DNA of 64,000 bases from Candidatus Tectomicrobia bacterium (GCA_016192135.1 JACPUR010000040.1:53590-117589), one strand, 5' to 3'. Shown: positions 7,908 to 15,779, counted from the first letter of the stretch. Translations and numbers: made by a program. Notes: generated by a model not told the origin, from the letters alone.

Positions 7908-9130
7908 TCCGCGCCGGCGCCGGGCTCTCGGACCTCGCCGCCTCGGGCGAGGCCGTCCGGCGGGCGGTGGCGGAGGCGGCCGGGGAGGCGCGGCTGGACC
8001 GGGCGGACCTGCTCTTCCTCTTCGTGACGTCGGATCACCTGCCCCAGTTCCCCGAGGTGGCGCGCGCGGCGGCCCAGGCCTCGGGCGGGGCTCGCATAGT
8101 GGGCTGCACCGGCTACGGCGTCCTCACCTCCGAGGGAGAGATCGAGGGCGGCCCCGGCGTCGCCGCCCTCGCCCTGGGCGGGGACGGCGTCGCGGCCGCG
8201 CCCTTCCTCTCGGAGGGGCTGAGCGCCGCCCCGCGCGAGTGCGGCCGGGCCATCGGCCGGCAGGCGCGCGGGACGCTGGGCGCGAAGCTGGAGGAGGGCT
8301 CGCCGCCCCTGGTCATCCTCCTCCCGGACACCTACAACCTCCGCCCGCGCGAGCTCTTCGAGGGCATCCACGAGGGGCTGGGCCGGCGCGCCGTCATCGT
8401 GGGAGGCGGGGCGTCGGAGAACGGCTCGCTCGGCCGCACCTTCCAGTTCCTGGACGGCCGGGTGCACAACAACGCCGTGGCGGGCGCCGTCCTGGCGGGC
8501 GGGCAGGCGCGCTTCATCGGCATCTCCCAGGCCTACCAGCCGGTGGGCGACCCCTGGCTGGTGACCCGGGCGAAGGACAACCTCATCTTCGAGATCTCGG
8601 GCCGGCCCGCCTTCGAGGTCTTCGCCGAGGCGGCCGGCCCCGAGCTGATGGAGAACCTGCGCGCCGCCGCCTCCCAGGTCTTCGTCGGGATCCCCGGGGA
8701 CCCGGACCAGGTCTCCCTCGACCACGGCAACTACATCGTGCGGCCCATCGTGGGGGTGGAGCCGGCCAAGGGCATCCTCGCCCTGGCCGAGCCCATCCCC
8801 GTGGGCCAGGCGATCACCTTCGCCCGGCGGGACGGCGGGCGCGCCCTGGACGACTTCGAGGCCATGCTCCAGAAAGGGGTGGACCGCTTCGGGCGGGGGA
8901 ACTTCGACGACGCGGCCGCCTTCGGCCTCTACTTCAACTGCGCCGGGCGGGGCAGCGCCCTCTACGGCTCGCGCGGGGTGGACGCCGCCGCCATCCGCCG
9001 GGCGATGTTCGGCCTGCCGGTGGCGGGCTTCTTCACCGGGGCCGAGATCGGCCCGATCGGGGGCCACGACCACCTGCACCAGTTCTCGGGCGTGCTGGTG
9101 CTCCTGGGCGAGAACCCGGGGGTGAGATAG
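7904..9130 (+). CDS. FIST-domain sensory protein
   Basis: A 408-residue protein with FIST_N (about residues 30-220; LLFLFVTSDHLPQFPEV, then IVGCTGYGVLTSEGEI) and FIST_C (about residues 230-390; FGLYFNCAGRGSALYG and GFFTGAEIGPIGG near the end). FIST domains are proposed small-molecule (amino acid) sensors. This one has no kinase, GGDEF or chemoreceptor part and is probably cytoplasmic. The GTG at 7904 overlaps the stop of CoA-transferase subunit B and has GGGAGGAGGG upstream. The coupling to a CoA transferase is unusual and hints at sensing a substrate of that enzyme; this is inference. Confidence 0.85.
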   Translation: MIRAGAGLSDLAASGEAVRRAVAEAAGEARLDRADLLFLFVTSDHLPQFPEVARAAAQASGGARIVGCTGYGVLTSEGEIEGGPGVAALALGGDGVAAAPFLSEGLSAAPRECGRAIGRQARGTLGAKLEEGSPPLVILLPDTYNLRPRELFEGIHEGLGRRAVIVGGGASENGSLGRTFQFLDGRVHNNAVAGAVLAGGQARFIGISQAYQPVGDPWLVTRAKDNLIFEISGRPAFEVFAEAAGPELMENLRAAASQVFVGIPGDPDQVSLDHGNYIVRPIVGVEPAKGILALAEPIPVGQAITFARRDGGRALDDFEAMLQKGVDRFGRGNFDDAAAFGLYFNCAGRGSALYGSRGVDAAAIRRAMFGLPVAGFFTGAEIGPIGGHDHLHQFSGVLVLLGENPGVR

Positions 9131-9159
9131 GGTAAAAGGAAGGGATGCGAGACGAAGAA

Positions 9160-9255
9160 TTTCCCTCTCCCCTTGGGAGAGGGGAGGGTGAGGGTGCCTT
9201 GCCCGTCCGCTTCCCTCACCCCAGCCCTCTCCCGGAGGGAGAGGGAGCGCCCCGC
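9160..9255. repeat. Intergenic C-rich palindromic repeat cluster
   Basis: CCCTCTCC-CCTT-GGGAGAGGG is followed by a second, opposed copy (CCCTCACCCC...CCCTCTCCCGGAGGGAGAGGG). The arms can also pair with each other across the unit. Related hairpins occur at 39935-39959 and in 41008-41225. It lies between the FIST gene and a membrane protein gene and may act as a bidirectional terminator or RNA-stabilising element. Confidence 0.7.
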
Positions 9256-9337
9256 AGGGGCGGCGGCGGAACGCCCCTGCTTATGCATCCGGCGCCGCAT
9301 CACATTATCCACGATGGGTCATTCACCGGGAGACCTC

Positions 9338-9766
9338 ATGGGCTACAGCACCGGCAACATCATCGTGACGACCGTGCACGTCCTCTCGGCCATCCTCGCG
9401 GTCGGGGGCGTGGCCTTCCTGCGCTTCGTGGCGCTGCCCTTCGCCGAGGGGCTGCCCGGGCAGGAGCGCGCCCGCTTCCAGGAGACCCTGCGCAGGCGCT
9501 TCACCCCGATCCTGCACGGCTCCTTCACCCTGCTTCTCCTGACCGGCATCCACCACATCACCCGCATCATCCGCTCGGGGCTGGCTTTTTCGCCGGAGCT
9601 CATCGCGAAAATTGTCCTCGCCCTCGCCATCATCTTCATCGGGGTGGCCCTCACCCTGCCCTCGGGCATGGAGGGGATGAAGGCCCGGCGCAAGCAGTGG
9701 CTCAGCGTGAACCTCGCCCTCGCGCTGATCGTGGTCTTCCTCGGAATCCTGGTGACGCACCGGTAG
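9338..9766 (+). CDS. Small four-helix membrane protein (CopD/DUF2269-like)
   Basis: A 142-residue integral membrane protein with four hydrophobic segments at roughly residues 8-30, 48-66, 78-98 and 118-138. The layout resembles CopD or DUF2269-type membrane proteins, but no diagnostic motif lets me name it; His residues in VHVLSAI and GIHHITRI could bind metal or haem. ATG 9338 is chosen because GGGAGA lies 6 bp upstream; an in-frame ATG at 9314 lacks a ribosome site. It ends 9 bp before the ECF sigma gene, so the two are probably co-transcribed. Confidence 0.75.
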   Translation: MGYSTGNIIVTTVHVLSAILAVGGVAFLRFVALPFAEGLPGQERARFQETLRRRFTPILHGSFTLLLLTGIHHITRIIRSGLAFSPELIAKIVLALAIIFIGVALTLPSGMEGMKARRKQWLSVNLALALIVVFLGILVTHR

Positions 9767-9775
9767 GGCGCGAAG

Positions 9776-10366
9776 ATGGAAGATGGGGAGCTCGGCGTGG
9801 CCATCCGCGAGAACGGCGGGAGAATCCGCGCCTACATCGCGCGGATGATCGGCGCGGACGATGAGGCGGACGACCTCCTCCAGGAAACCTTCGCCCGCGC
9901 CCTGGCGGCGAAGGATTCGTTCCAGGGCGAATCGAAGATCTCGACCTGGCTCTACTCCATCGCGACCCACGCCTGCCTGGATTACCTGAAGAGCGCGCGG
10001 CGCCGCCGGGTCGATCTCGTCCCCCCCGAGACGCTCATCCGGGTGACGGCGGACGAGGAGGAATCCCCCCACCTCTCCGCCGCCCTCCTCATCGACCAAG
10101 CCCGGATGGGCGAGTGCGTCCGGGGCCTCATCGGCGAGCTTCCCCCGGACCAGCGCATGGCGCTCCTCCTGCACGACATCGAGGGAATGAACCTCGCGGG
10201 CCTCGCGGATGCTCTCGGCTGTACCGCCGCAACGGCCAAGGTACGGATTCACCGGGCCCGGAAGAGGCTTCGCGCCGTCCTCGAAGAAAACTGCGCCTTC
10301 GGCTGCGACGGCCGGGGCGTCTTCGTCTGCGAGCCCAAATCTCCGGATAAAAAACCTCTCGCCTGA
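9776..10366 (+). CDS. ECF sigma-70 factor with a Cys-containing C-terminal tail
   Basis: A 196-residue extracytoplasmic-function sigma factor. Region 2 includes DDEADDLLQETFARALAA and STWLYSIATHACLDYLKS. Region 4 includes LPPDQRMALLLHDIEGMN, then GLADALGCTAATAKVRIHRARKRLR, the -35-binding helix-turn-helix. After region 4 the protein continues with NCAFGCDGRGVFVCEP, a three-cysteine tail that could be a redox or metal switch. No anti-sigma gene is adjacent. Instead an AhpD-like C-x-x-C protein follows 149 bp downstream, which I recall as a typical partner of this sigma type, so a thiol-redox signal is plausible. Confidence 0.9.
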   Translation: MEDGELGVAIRENGGRIRAYIARMIGADDEADDLLQETFARALAAKDSFQGESKISTWLYSIATHACLDYLKSARRRRVDLVPPETLIRVTADEEESPHLSAALLIDQARMGECVRGLIGELPPDQRMALLLHDIEGMNLAGLADALGCTAATAKVRIHRARKRLRAVLEENCAFGCDGRGVFVCEPKSPDKKPLA

Positions 10367-10515
10367 GCCGGCCCTCCGACTTTCTTACCCTCCGGTGTAA
10401 CCCATCCTCCCCCTGCCTCGTCTCAGGGAGCGAGGGGGAGCGTTCCCCCAACCGCCCTCCGGGCGGAAGCGAAACCGCCACCGGCAAGGTGGCTCAATTC
10501 AGCGGGAGGAAGACG

Positions 10516-10779
10516 ATGGATACTCGGACGGAGGAATTGGTCGCTATCGGCGCGGCGGTCACGGCGAACTGCGTGCCCTGCCTGCGGCACCACCTCGGGA
10601 AGGCCCGGGAAGCGGGAGCGGAGGAGCCGGAGATCCGCTCCGCCGTGCGCGTCGGGCGCTTGGTCCGAAAAGGCGCCGCGAGCGCCTGGGACAAGGAGGC
10701 GGCGGCGCTCCTGGGGCCGGCCGAGGCGGCCGCCCCCGCCAGCCAGGGAGAAAACGCCAAAGGCTGCGGCTGCTCCTGA
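10516..10779 (+). CDS. AhpD/carboxymuconolactone decarboxylase-like protein with CxxC
   Basis: An 87-residue helical protein of the carboxymuconolactone decarboxylase/AhpD fold. The active motif is NCVPCLRHHL (Cys-x-x-Cys followed by His), as in AhpD peroxidase-type proteins. A short tail ends in KGCGCS, adding two more cysteines. ATG 10516 has GGGAGGA 5 bp upstream; an in-frame GTG at 10489 has none. It sits just after the Cys-tailed ECF sigma gene. A second member of the family, at 14786, has the distal Cys replaced by a TGA codon. Confidence 0.85.
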   Translation: MDTRTEELVAIGAAVTANCVPCLRHHLGKAREAGAEEPEIRSAVRVGRLVRKGAASAWDKEAAALLGPAEAAAPASQGENAKGCGCS

Positions 10780-10785
10780 GCATCG

Positions 10786-10834
10786 GCAAAGGGACAGGCT
10801 CGGGACAGGCTCACGCCCGAGCCTGTCCCTTTGC
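10786..10834. terminator. Long perfect inverted repeat after the AhpD-like gene
   Basis: GCAAAGGGACAGGCTCGGG (10786-10804) is perfectly complementary to 10816-10834, with an 11-base loop that contains a further copy of ACAGGCTC. The 19-bp stem lies 6 bp after the stop codon. It probably terminates transcription, though no T tract follows and it may instead be a mobile repeat. Confidence 0.6.
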
Positions 10835-11036
10835 ATGAACCTGCGCGAAATTGGCGCGATTTGCGGTAAACGGCTTTCCTCCTCCCGGGCCTATATTGTC
10901 ACCCGGCGGCGCCGGGCCGCGAGGGGCGGCGCGCCCGGAGGAGGCGTCCCACGGACAAGGGAGGGGCGGAAATCACGGGGAGTTTGGCCGGATTTCCGGC
11001 GTTTTCCGGGAAATTACGGGGAATTCCGCCTTTTTT

Positions 11037-11420
11037 TTACGGCTTCGCGTCCTGCCACACCCCGAGCGGAGTGCCCTCGGGGTCGGCGATCATGGCGTAG
11101 AAGCCGACTTCCCCGACCGGGGTCTTTCCCATGAGCACCCGCCCGCCCCCCGCCTCGACCCGCCGGAGGGTCTCCTCCAGGGAACCCACGCTGATGGAGA
11201 TGTGGACGCCGCCCGGCCCCTGGGGGCTGGGGCGGTAGAAGCCGCCGTTGATGCCGCCCGGGACGGTGGGGAGGCCGCGCGCGTCGGTCGGGACGGTGGA
11301 AATGAGGTGGTAGTCCATCCCCGGCACTTCGTCGATTCGCCAGCCGAAGGCGCCCTCGTAGAAGGGCTTGAGGCGGGCCATGTCCCTCGCCGGGAGCTGG
11401 AAGTGGTGAACCGGGTCCAT
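11037..11420 (-). CDS. VOC-family protein (glyoxalase/bleomycin-resistance fold)
   Basis: A 127-residue vicinal-oxygen-chelate protein with two beta-alpha-beta-beta-beta units. It begins VHHFQLPARDMARLKPFYEGAFGW and ends with YAMIADPEGTPLGVW, both typical of the family. The metal ligands of true dioxygenases or glyoxalases cannot be read with certainty. The Met at 11420 is chosen because GGAGG lies upstream; the longer frame adds a low-complexity extension. It is downstream of, and on the same strand as, the BioF-like gene. The 3' flank is a T-rich stretch (11031-11038). Confidence 0.82.
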   Translation of the reverse strand: MDPVHHFQLPARDMARLKPFYEGAFGWRIDEVPGMDYHLISTVPTDARGLPTVPGGINGGFYRPSPQGPGGVHISISVGSLEETLRRVEAGGGRVLMGKTPVGEVGFYAMIADPEGTPLGVWQDAKP

Positions 11421-11480
11421 CGAAGGCCTCCAGGGCGGAAAAGAACGGCTGGACGGAAGGCGATTCTCCCATCCGGCCAT

Positions 11481-12722
11481 CTACAAACCGGTGGGAGCGA
11501 CCTGTAGTTTTTTCACCCCCTCCTCCAGGGCGTCCAGGGCTTGATCGATCTGCCTCTCGGTGTGGGTGGCCATGAGGGTGGCCCGCAGGCGGCTCGTGCC
11601 CTCGGGGACGGTGGGGGGCCGGATGGCGAGGAGGAAGACCCCCGCCCGGAGCATGTGCTCGGCCAGCTCGACCGCCTTCCGCGCCTCCCCCACCACGACG
11701 GGGAAGATGGGGACTTCCACCCCTTCGGACGGATCGGGCGCGGCGAAGCCGATGCGGCGAAGCCCCGCGCGGAAGCGGGCGCAGAGGGCCTTGAGGCGGG
11801 CGCGGCGGCGGGCGCCCTCCTCCCCGAGCGAGAGCTGGAGCGCGGCCCGGGCGGCGGCCACGGCGGGGGGCGGGAGCGCGGTCGAGTAGATGTAGGGCCG
11901 GGCGCGGTTCACGAGGTAGTCCACGGTCTCCCCGTCCGCCGCGGCGAAGGCGCCGTAGGAGGCGAGGGCCTTGCCGAGGGTGCCCATCGCGACGCCGACC
12001 CTGCGCTGGAGGCCGAAGTGGGCGGCGGCGCCCCGCCCCTCGGGGCCCAGGACGCCGGTGGCGTGAGCCTCGTCCACGATGAGGAGCGCCCCGTGGGCTT
12101 TGGCCAGCTCGGCGAGGGCAGGCAAGGGCGCGAGGTCGCCGTCCATGCTGAAGACCCCGTCCACGGCGATGATCTTCCGGCGCGCGCCGCGCGCCTCCCG
12201 GAGCGCCCTCTCCAGGGCGTCCATGTCGTTGTGGGGGAAGACCCGCGTCCCGGCCCGGCTGAGGCGGCAGCCGTCGATGATGCTCGCGTGGTTCAGGGCG
12301 TCGCTGAAAACGGCGTCCCCCGGCCCCGCCAGGGCGGAGAGGAGGCCCAGGTTCGCCAGGAAGCCCGAGCCGAAGAGCAGCGCCGCTTCCTTCTCCTTCA
12401 GGGCGGCGAGGGCGGCGGCGAGCGCGGCGTGGGGCTCCATGTGGCCCGAGATGAGTGGGCTCGCGGCGGCCGAGGCGCCCCAGCGCCGGGCGGCGTCGGC
12501 GGCCGCCTGGACGAGGGCCGGGTGGTCGGCCAGCCCGAGGTAGTTGTTGCTGGCGAGGAGGATGACCTCCCGCCCCTCGTGGCGCACGACGGGGCCCTGC
12601 CGGCCGTCCACCGCGCGGAGGCTGCGGCGGTGGCCCCGGGCGGAGAGGGCTTCCAGCTCCTCCCGGAGGGAGGCGCGCCAGCCGGGCTCGGGGGGGAACG
12701 GGAGGGAGCCGGTCTCGCTCAT
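11481..12722 (-). CDS. Alpha-oxoamine synthase (8-amino-7-oxononanoate synthase/KBL-like)
   Basis: A 413-residue PLP-dependent acyl-CoA:amino-acid transferase. It has LLASNNYLGLADHP, GFLANLGLLSAL, DALNHASIIDGCRLS, VDGVFSMDGDLAPLP, IVDEAHATGVLGPEG and the PLP-lysine motif GTLGKALASYG. Family reactions condense a small amino acid with an acyl-CoA; KAPA synthase (biotin) and 2-amino-3-ketobutyrate ligase cannot be separated by eye. No other biotin gene is near, so the biotin role is not assured. A Met three codons upstream (12731) is an alternative start. Confidence 0.85.
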   Translation of the reverse strand: MSETGSLPFPPEPGWRASLREELEALSARGHRRSLRAVDGRQGPVVRHEGREVILLASNNYLGLADHPALVQAAADAARRWGASAAASPLISGHMEPHAALAAALAALKEKEAALLFGSGFLANLGLLSALAGPGDAVFSDALNHASIIDGCRLSRAGTRVFPHNDMDALERALREARGARRKIIAVDGVFSMDGDLAPLPALAELAKAHGALLIVDEAHATGVLGPEGRGAAAHFGLQRRVGVAMGTLGKALASYGAFAAADGETVDYLVNRARPYIYSTALPPPAVAAARAALQLSLGEEGARRRARLKALCARFRAGLRRIGFAAPDPSEGVEVPIFPVVVGEARKAVELAEHMLRAGVFLLAIRPPTVPEGTSRLRATLMATHTERQIDQALDALEEGVKKLQVAPTGL

Positions 12723-12840
12723 GCCACCCATTGTAGAAGGGGGGCGAAGGGGCGGAAAGGGGGGCCCCTTGATCGGCCGGGGAAGCGGGATGGGTAGCGG
12801 CGGCGGCGCGGCATGGAAATCCGGAATTGGCGGAAAACGC

Positions 12841-12868
12841 TTGCAAATCAAAGGAACGTTGCTATGAT
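12841..12868 (+). promoter_or_regulatory. Promoter of the fluoride-riboswitch antiporter transcript
   Basis: TTGCAA at 12841-12846 and TATGAT at 12863-12868 are separated by 16 bp. Transcription would start near 12875, just before the riboswitch aptamer. The position fits exactly. Confidence 0.65.
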
Positions 12869-12880
12869 GCCGGACTCCAA

Positions 12881-12932
12881 AGGGGATGGAGTCCCCCTTA
12901 TAATCGCCCCGTCCGGGCTGATGACTCCTGTC
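12881..12932 (+). promoter_or_regulatory. Fluoride riboswitch (crcB motif)
   Basis: The aptamer contains GGGGATGGAGTCCCCC at 12882-12897 and GGGCTGATGACTCCT at 12915-12929, the two conserved blocks of the crcB RNA. Pairings expected of the fold are all present: GGAGT with ACTCC (P1), GGGG with CCCC, and GCCC with GGGC around a short loop (P3). It lies between a good promoter and a rho-independent terminator and precedes a cation/proton antiporter gene, a known class of fluoride-riboswitch target. Fluoride binding would be expected to prevent termination. Confidence 0.9.
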
Positions 12933-12978
12933 GCCAGAGAGAAGCTGCGGCAGGGGTCGAAAGTCAGGTGCCGGCTGC

Positions 12979-13000
12979 CCCGCCGCAAGGCGGGTTTTTT
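12979..13000 (+). terminator. Rho-independent terminator of the fluoride riboswitch
   Basis: CCCGCC-GCAA-GGCGGG (12979-12994) is a 6-bp GC stem with a GNRA tetraloop, followed by six T residues (12995-13000). It lies between the aptamer and the antiporter start at 13044, so it is the expression platform rather than an end-of-operon terminator. Confidence 0.85.
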
Positions 13001-13043
13001 GTTTCGGGCGCTCAGCCCCTTCGCGAAAAAAGGAAATCGCCCC

Positions 13044-14225
13044 ATGCAGGAAATGTTCACCATCTCGGCAATCTGGCTCGCCCTGGCCGTGATCTCCGCC
13101 ATCCTCGCCAGCCACGTGCGCATTTCGATGGCGCTGGTGGAAATCTGCGTCGGCGTCGCCGCGGCGGCGGTGGCCGAGCGGCTCTGGGGCGCCGGCGCCC
13201 TGGCGGCCGACCTCGATTGGCTGAAGTACATCGCGTCGGCCGGGGCGGTTCTGCTGACGTTCCTGGCGGGCGCGGAGCTCGATCCTTCCACGCTGAAGGT
13301 CAAATTGAAGGAAGTGTCCGTCGTCGGCCTGGTCGGTTTTCTCGCTCCTTTCCTGGGCTGCGCGGCCGTGGCCAAGTACGCCCTGGGATGGAGCACTCCG
13401 TCGAGCTGGCTCGCCGGGGTGGCCCTCTCGACGACCTCGATGGCTGTCGTCTACGCGGTGATGCTGGAAACCGGCTTCAACAAGACGGAGTTCGGCAAGG
13501 GAATCTTGGGGGCTTGCTTCATCAACGACCTGGGGACCGTCATCGCCCTTGGGCTCTTGTTCGCTCCGTTCACGCACCGCACTGTCATATTCATCGCGGC
13601 CAGCGTCGTTACCATCGCCCTTCTGCCTTTTCTCACATCGAAGCTCACCGAGCTGTACGGGAACAAGACCGCCGCCATCCGCACCAAATGGATACTTCTG
13701 GTTCTCTTCGGCCTGGGGGCTCTGGCGCTATGGGCGGGCAGCGAGGCGGTTCTTCCGGCCTACATCGCGGGCATGGTGCTGGCCGGAAGCGTCGGCCGCG
13801 ACGCCTTCTTCATCCGGCGCCTGCGCACCCTGACCATCGGCTTCCTCACGCCGTTCTACTTTATCCGGGCGGGCTCGCTGGTTTCCCTGACGGCGCTGTC
13901 CTCCGCGCCGTTCATCTTCGCGGCTCTCTTGACGGGCAAGGTCCTCTCCAAGATCTTCGGCCTCTACCCCATCATCGGGATTTTCCGCCGGGACGGAAAA
14001 GAGCGCTGGTACTACACCCTCTTGATGTCCACCGGCCTGACTTTCGGGACGATTTCCGCCCTCTTCGGCCTGGCGCATGGGATCGTTTCCCAGGAGCAGT
14101 ACTCGTATCTGGTGGCCGTGGTCATCGCGAGCGCCGTGATTCCCACGATGATCGCCAACTTCGCCTTCATGCCGCGCCATCTGCTCCCAGAAACGCCGGC
14201 CATGGCGGAAGAGACATCGCACTAG
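13044..14225 (+). CDS. Cation/proton antiporter (CPA2/KefB type) under fluoride riboswitch control
   Basis: A 393-residue membrane protein with about 11-12 hydrophobic helices, of the monovalent cation:proton antiporter-2 type. GAVLLTFLAGAELDP matches the conserved A-G-x-E-L segment of KefB/NapA relatives. STTSMAVVYAVMLETG and a FINDLGTVIALG motif with a membrane-embedded Asp fit the ion-binding core. ATG 13044 has an AAAGGAAA site; longer upstream frames run through the riboswitch and are ruled out. Given its control, the protein probably relieves the stress of HF entry (pH and ion balance) or exports fluoride directly. Codon use is slightly less GC-rich than the neighbours. Confidence 0.87.
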   Translation: MQEMFTISAIWLALAVISAILASHVRISMALVEICVGVAAAAVAERLWGAGALAADLDWLKYIASAGAVLLTFLAGAELDPSTLKVKLKEVSVVGLVGFLAPFLGCAAVAKYALGWSTPSSWLAGVALSTTSMAVVYAVMLETGFNKTEFGKGILGACFINDLGTVIALGLLFAPFTHRTVIFIAASVVTIALLPFLTSKLTELYGNKTAAIRTKWILLVLFGLGALALWAGSEAVLPAYIAGMVLAGSVGRDAFFIRRLRTLTIGFLTPFYFIRAGSLVSLTALSSAPFIFAALLTGKVLSKIFGLYPIIGIFRRDGKERWYYTLLMSTGLTFGTISALFGLAHGIVSQEQYSYLVAVVIASAVIPTMIANFAFMPRHLLPETPAMAEETSH

Positions 14226-14341
14226 GGGAGATGGTGCCCGAGGGCATGGCGACGCTGGAGCGGGTGCGCATCCTCTTCTACCGGACCCACCGGGGGGACG
14301 GGGACTAGCCTCTCTTCGGAGGCCATCGCCCGGGCGGCTCA

Positions 14342-14554
14342 TCAGGCGAGGTCGCGCTTCTCCGCGTCCTGCTCGAGCTCCCAGAGGGGCCGGGGCATCT
14401 CGTTCTCCCAGGGCGAGGGCATGGGGCGCTCGAGCTCCTCGGCCAGGTCGTCCTTCAGCTCGGGCTTCTTCCGGTAGGTCTCCGGCCCGATGCGCCGGAG
14501 CCAGCGGCGGGCGGCGTGGTTCTTGGGGTCGAAGTCCCTCGGGAAGTAGAACAT
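14342..14554 (-). CDS. Hypothetical small charged protein
   Basis: A 70-residue protein with many charged residues and tryptophans, starting MFYFPRDFDPKNHAARRWLRR. A strong ribosome site (GGGAGGA) sits 7 bp before the ATG, which supports expression. No signal peptide, membrane segment or known motif is visible. It lies downstream of the antiporter on the opposite strand and divergent from the selenocysteine-containing AhpD-like gene. Confidence 0.6.
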   Translation of the reverse strand: MFYFPRDFDPKNHAARRWLRRIGPETYRKKPELKDDLAEELERPMPSPWENEMPRPLWELEQDAEKRDLA

Positions 14555-14785
14555 GGCGCTTCCTCCCGGCCCGGATGCCCGCTAGGCGGAGGGGCTGCGC
14601 GTCCCGTCGAAGGACGCGGCGGGTCAGGCCGTCACTCTTTATGTACGGCAGGACGAGCGGGAGCTTCAGTGACGGGCGACACGGAACGCCTATTTCTCAG
14701 TTTGACGCGGTTCGCCGCGCTGGCCGGAAAGGGCCGCGCCTCCTATACTCTTCGGCCCACGCCCCGCTCACGAGGAGATCACCCG

Positions 14786-15052
14786 ATGGCCGACCGCGCC
14801 GACTTCCGCTCCTACTACCGCGCCGCGAACGCTGTGAGCCTGCTCACCGATCGGGAGAAAACCCTTATAGGGCTTTCCGTCGCCATCGTGCGCAACTGCC
14901 AGCCCTGAGTGGACCGCCGCCTGGCGGACGCCGGGAAGGCGGGCATCGGGGAGGACGTGCTGGATGCGGCGTTCGATCTGGTCGCCGCCGTCATGGGCGG
15001 CATCGCCCAGAGCATGAACCAGCGCTATAAGGAGGCCCGGAAAAAAGAGTAG
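14786..15052 (+). CDS. AhpD/carboxymuconolactone decarboxylase-like selenoprotein (CxxU)
   Basis: An 88-residue protein read through an in-frame TGA at 14906-14908. Upstream of it the frame encodes REKTLIGLSVAIVRNCQP; downstream it continues VDRRLADAGKAGIGEDVLDA and ends at TAG 15050-15052. Both halves match the AhpD-like fold, and the TGA falls on the second Cys of the C-x-x-C motif (compare NCVPC in the protein at 10516). Selenocysteine at residue 41 is therefore the natural reading. A hairpin CCGCC-GCCT-GGCGG (14914-14927) follows the TGA. GAGGAG lies before the ATG. The protein is probably a thiol/selenol peroxidase or reductase; a true stop or a pseudogene is less likely because the tail is intact. 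Confidence 0.85.
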
Positions 15053-15118
15053 CTCGAAGCAAAGAGAGAGGTGAGCCCGCCGCGGAGGGCTCGCAGGAGA
15101 ATTCGCCGTGAACTTACG

Positions 15119-15421
15119 CTATTGCCGCGCGGCTCGCCCGCGCCAGTATCCCGGGCGGCGGTGATGGTGGGCTGCCGCGACGAAGTATATGCGGTCGTCC
15201 CGGACGCGGCAAATGATGTTGCAGGGAAAAGCGGAAATGCGCCGTTTTCGAAACCCGCCCGCGAGCGGCGAACCTGCTTCGGGATCAGCGGAGATCCTCT
15301 CCGCCGCCCCTTCCACCGCCTCGAGGAACCGGAGGCCGAGCCCCTCGAGGTGCGCCTCATAGAAACCCCTCGCTTCCCTTATTTCCTCCCGGGCTTCCGG
15401 GTGGAAAATCGTTTCCTTCAC
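15119..15421 (-). CDS. ParE/RelE-family toxin
   Basis: A 100-residue toxin of the plasmid-stabilisation type. It starts HPEAREEIREARGFYEAHL, typical of ParE, and ends with a beta-strand core including IISRVRDDRIYF-like sequence (RVRDDRIYFVAAAHHHRRPGYW). The RRPGYW end is a common ParE signature. It begins with GTG overlapping the stop of the upstream antitoxin. The target is gyrase or the ribosome, depending on subfamily. Confidence 0.85.
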   Translation of the reverse strand: MKETIFHPEAREEIREARGFYEAHLEGLGLRFLEAVEGAAERISADPEAGSPLAGGFRKRRISAFPCNIICRVRDDRIYFVAAAHHHRRPGYWRGRAARQ

Positions 15422-15660
15422 GGCCGCTCGCGCTTGGCCCGCAACTCGGCGAAGACCTCCTGAGCGGGAATTCCCTGCGCGACGCCCTCCCGCAGTTCTT
15501 GAAAGCGCCGCTCCGCCTCGGCGAGCCAGAGCTTTTCAATCTCTTCCGGAGATTCCGCGGCCTCCTCCAAGCTGTCCAACAGGCGCACCGCCAGCCGGGC
15601 ACGGTCCCCGGCGGGCAAACCCATGGCCTCTTTCTCGATATCCGGAAAGGAATGCGCCAT
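15418..15660 (-). CDS. Addiction-module antitoxin (TIGR02574-like)
   Basis: An 80-residue acidic helical protein containing LPAGDRARLAVRLLDSLEE, followed by IEKLWLAEAERRFQELREG, the usual pattern of the short putative addiction-module antitoxins paired with ParE. The Met at 15660 has GAGGAGGGG upstream. The stop overlaps the toxin GTG, so antitoxin and toxin are translationally coupled. Confidence 0.85.
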   Translation of the reverse strand: MAHSFPDIEKEAMGLPAGDRARLAVRLLDSLEEAAESPEEIEKLWLAEAERRFQELREGVAQGIPAQEVFAELRAKRERP

Positions 15661-15779
15661 ATTGCCCCTCCTCTTGCATGAAAATAGCATGAGCGCCCGC
15701 ATTCGGCGAATGCTTGAAAATCAGGGGCGCTCATTCCCTTGCGCCTATCGCCAGGCCATCGGGATTTTCTGGCAGAAAC

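Noticed and set aside
9160-9255. Possible CRISPR-like repeats in the C-rich region
   Set aside because: The repeats are palindromic and adjacent, with no regular spacers.
14231-14308. A 25-codon frame after the antiporter (MVPEGMATLERV...)
   Set aside because: Too short, no ribosome site and no similarity that I can name; possibly a gene remnant, but unsupported.
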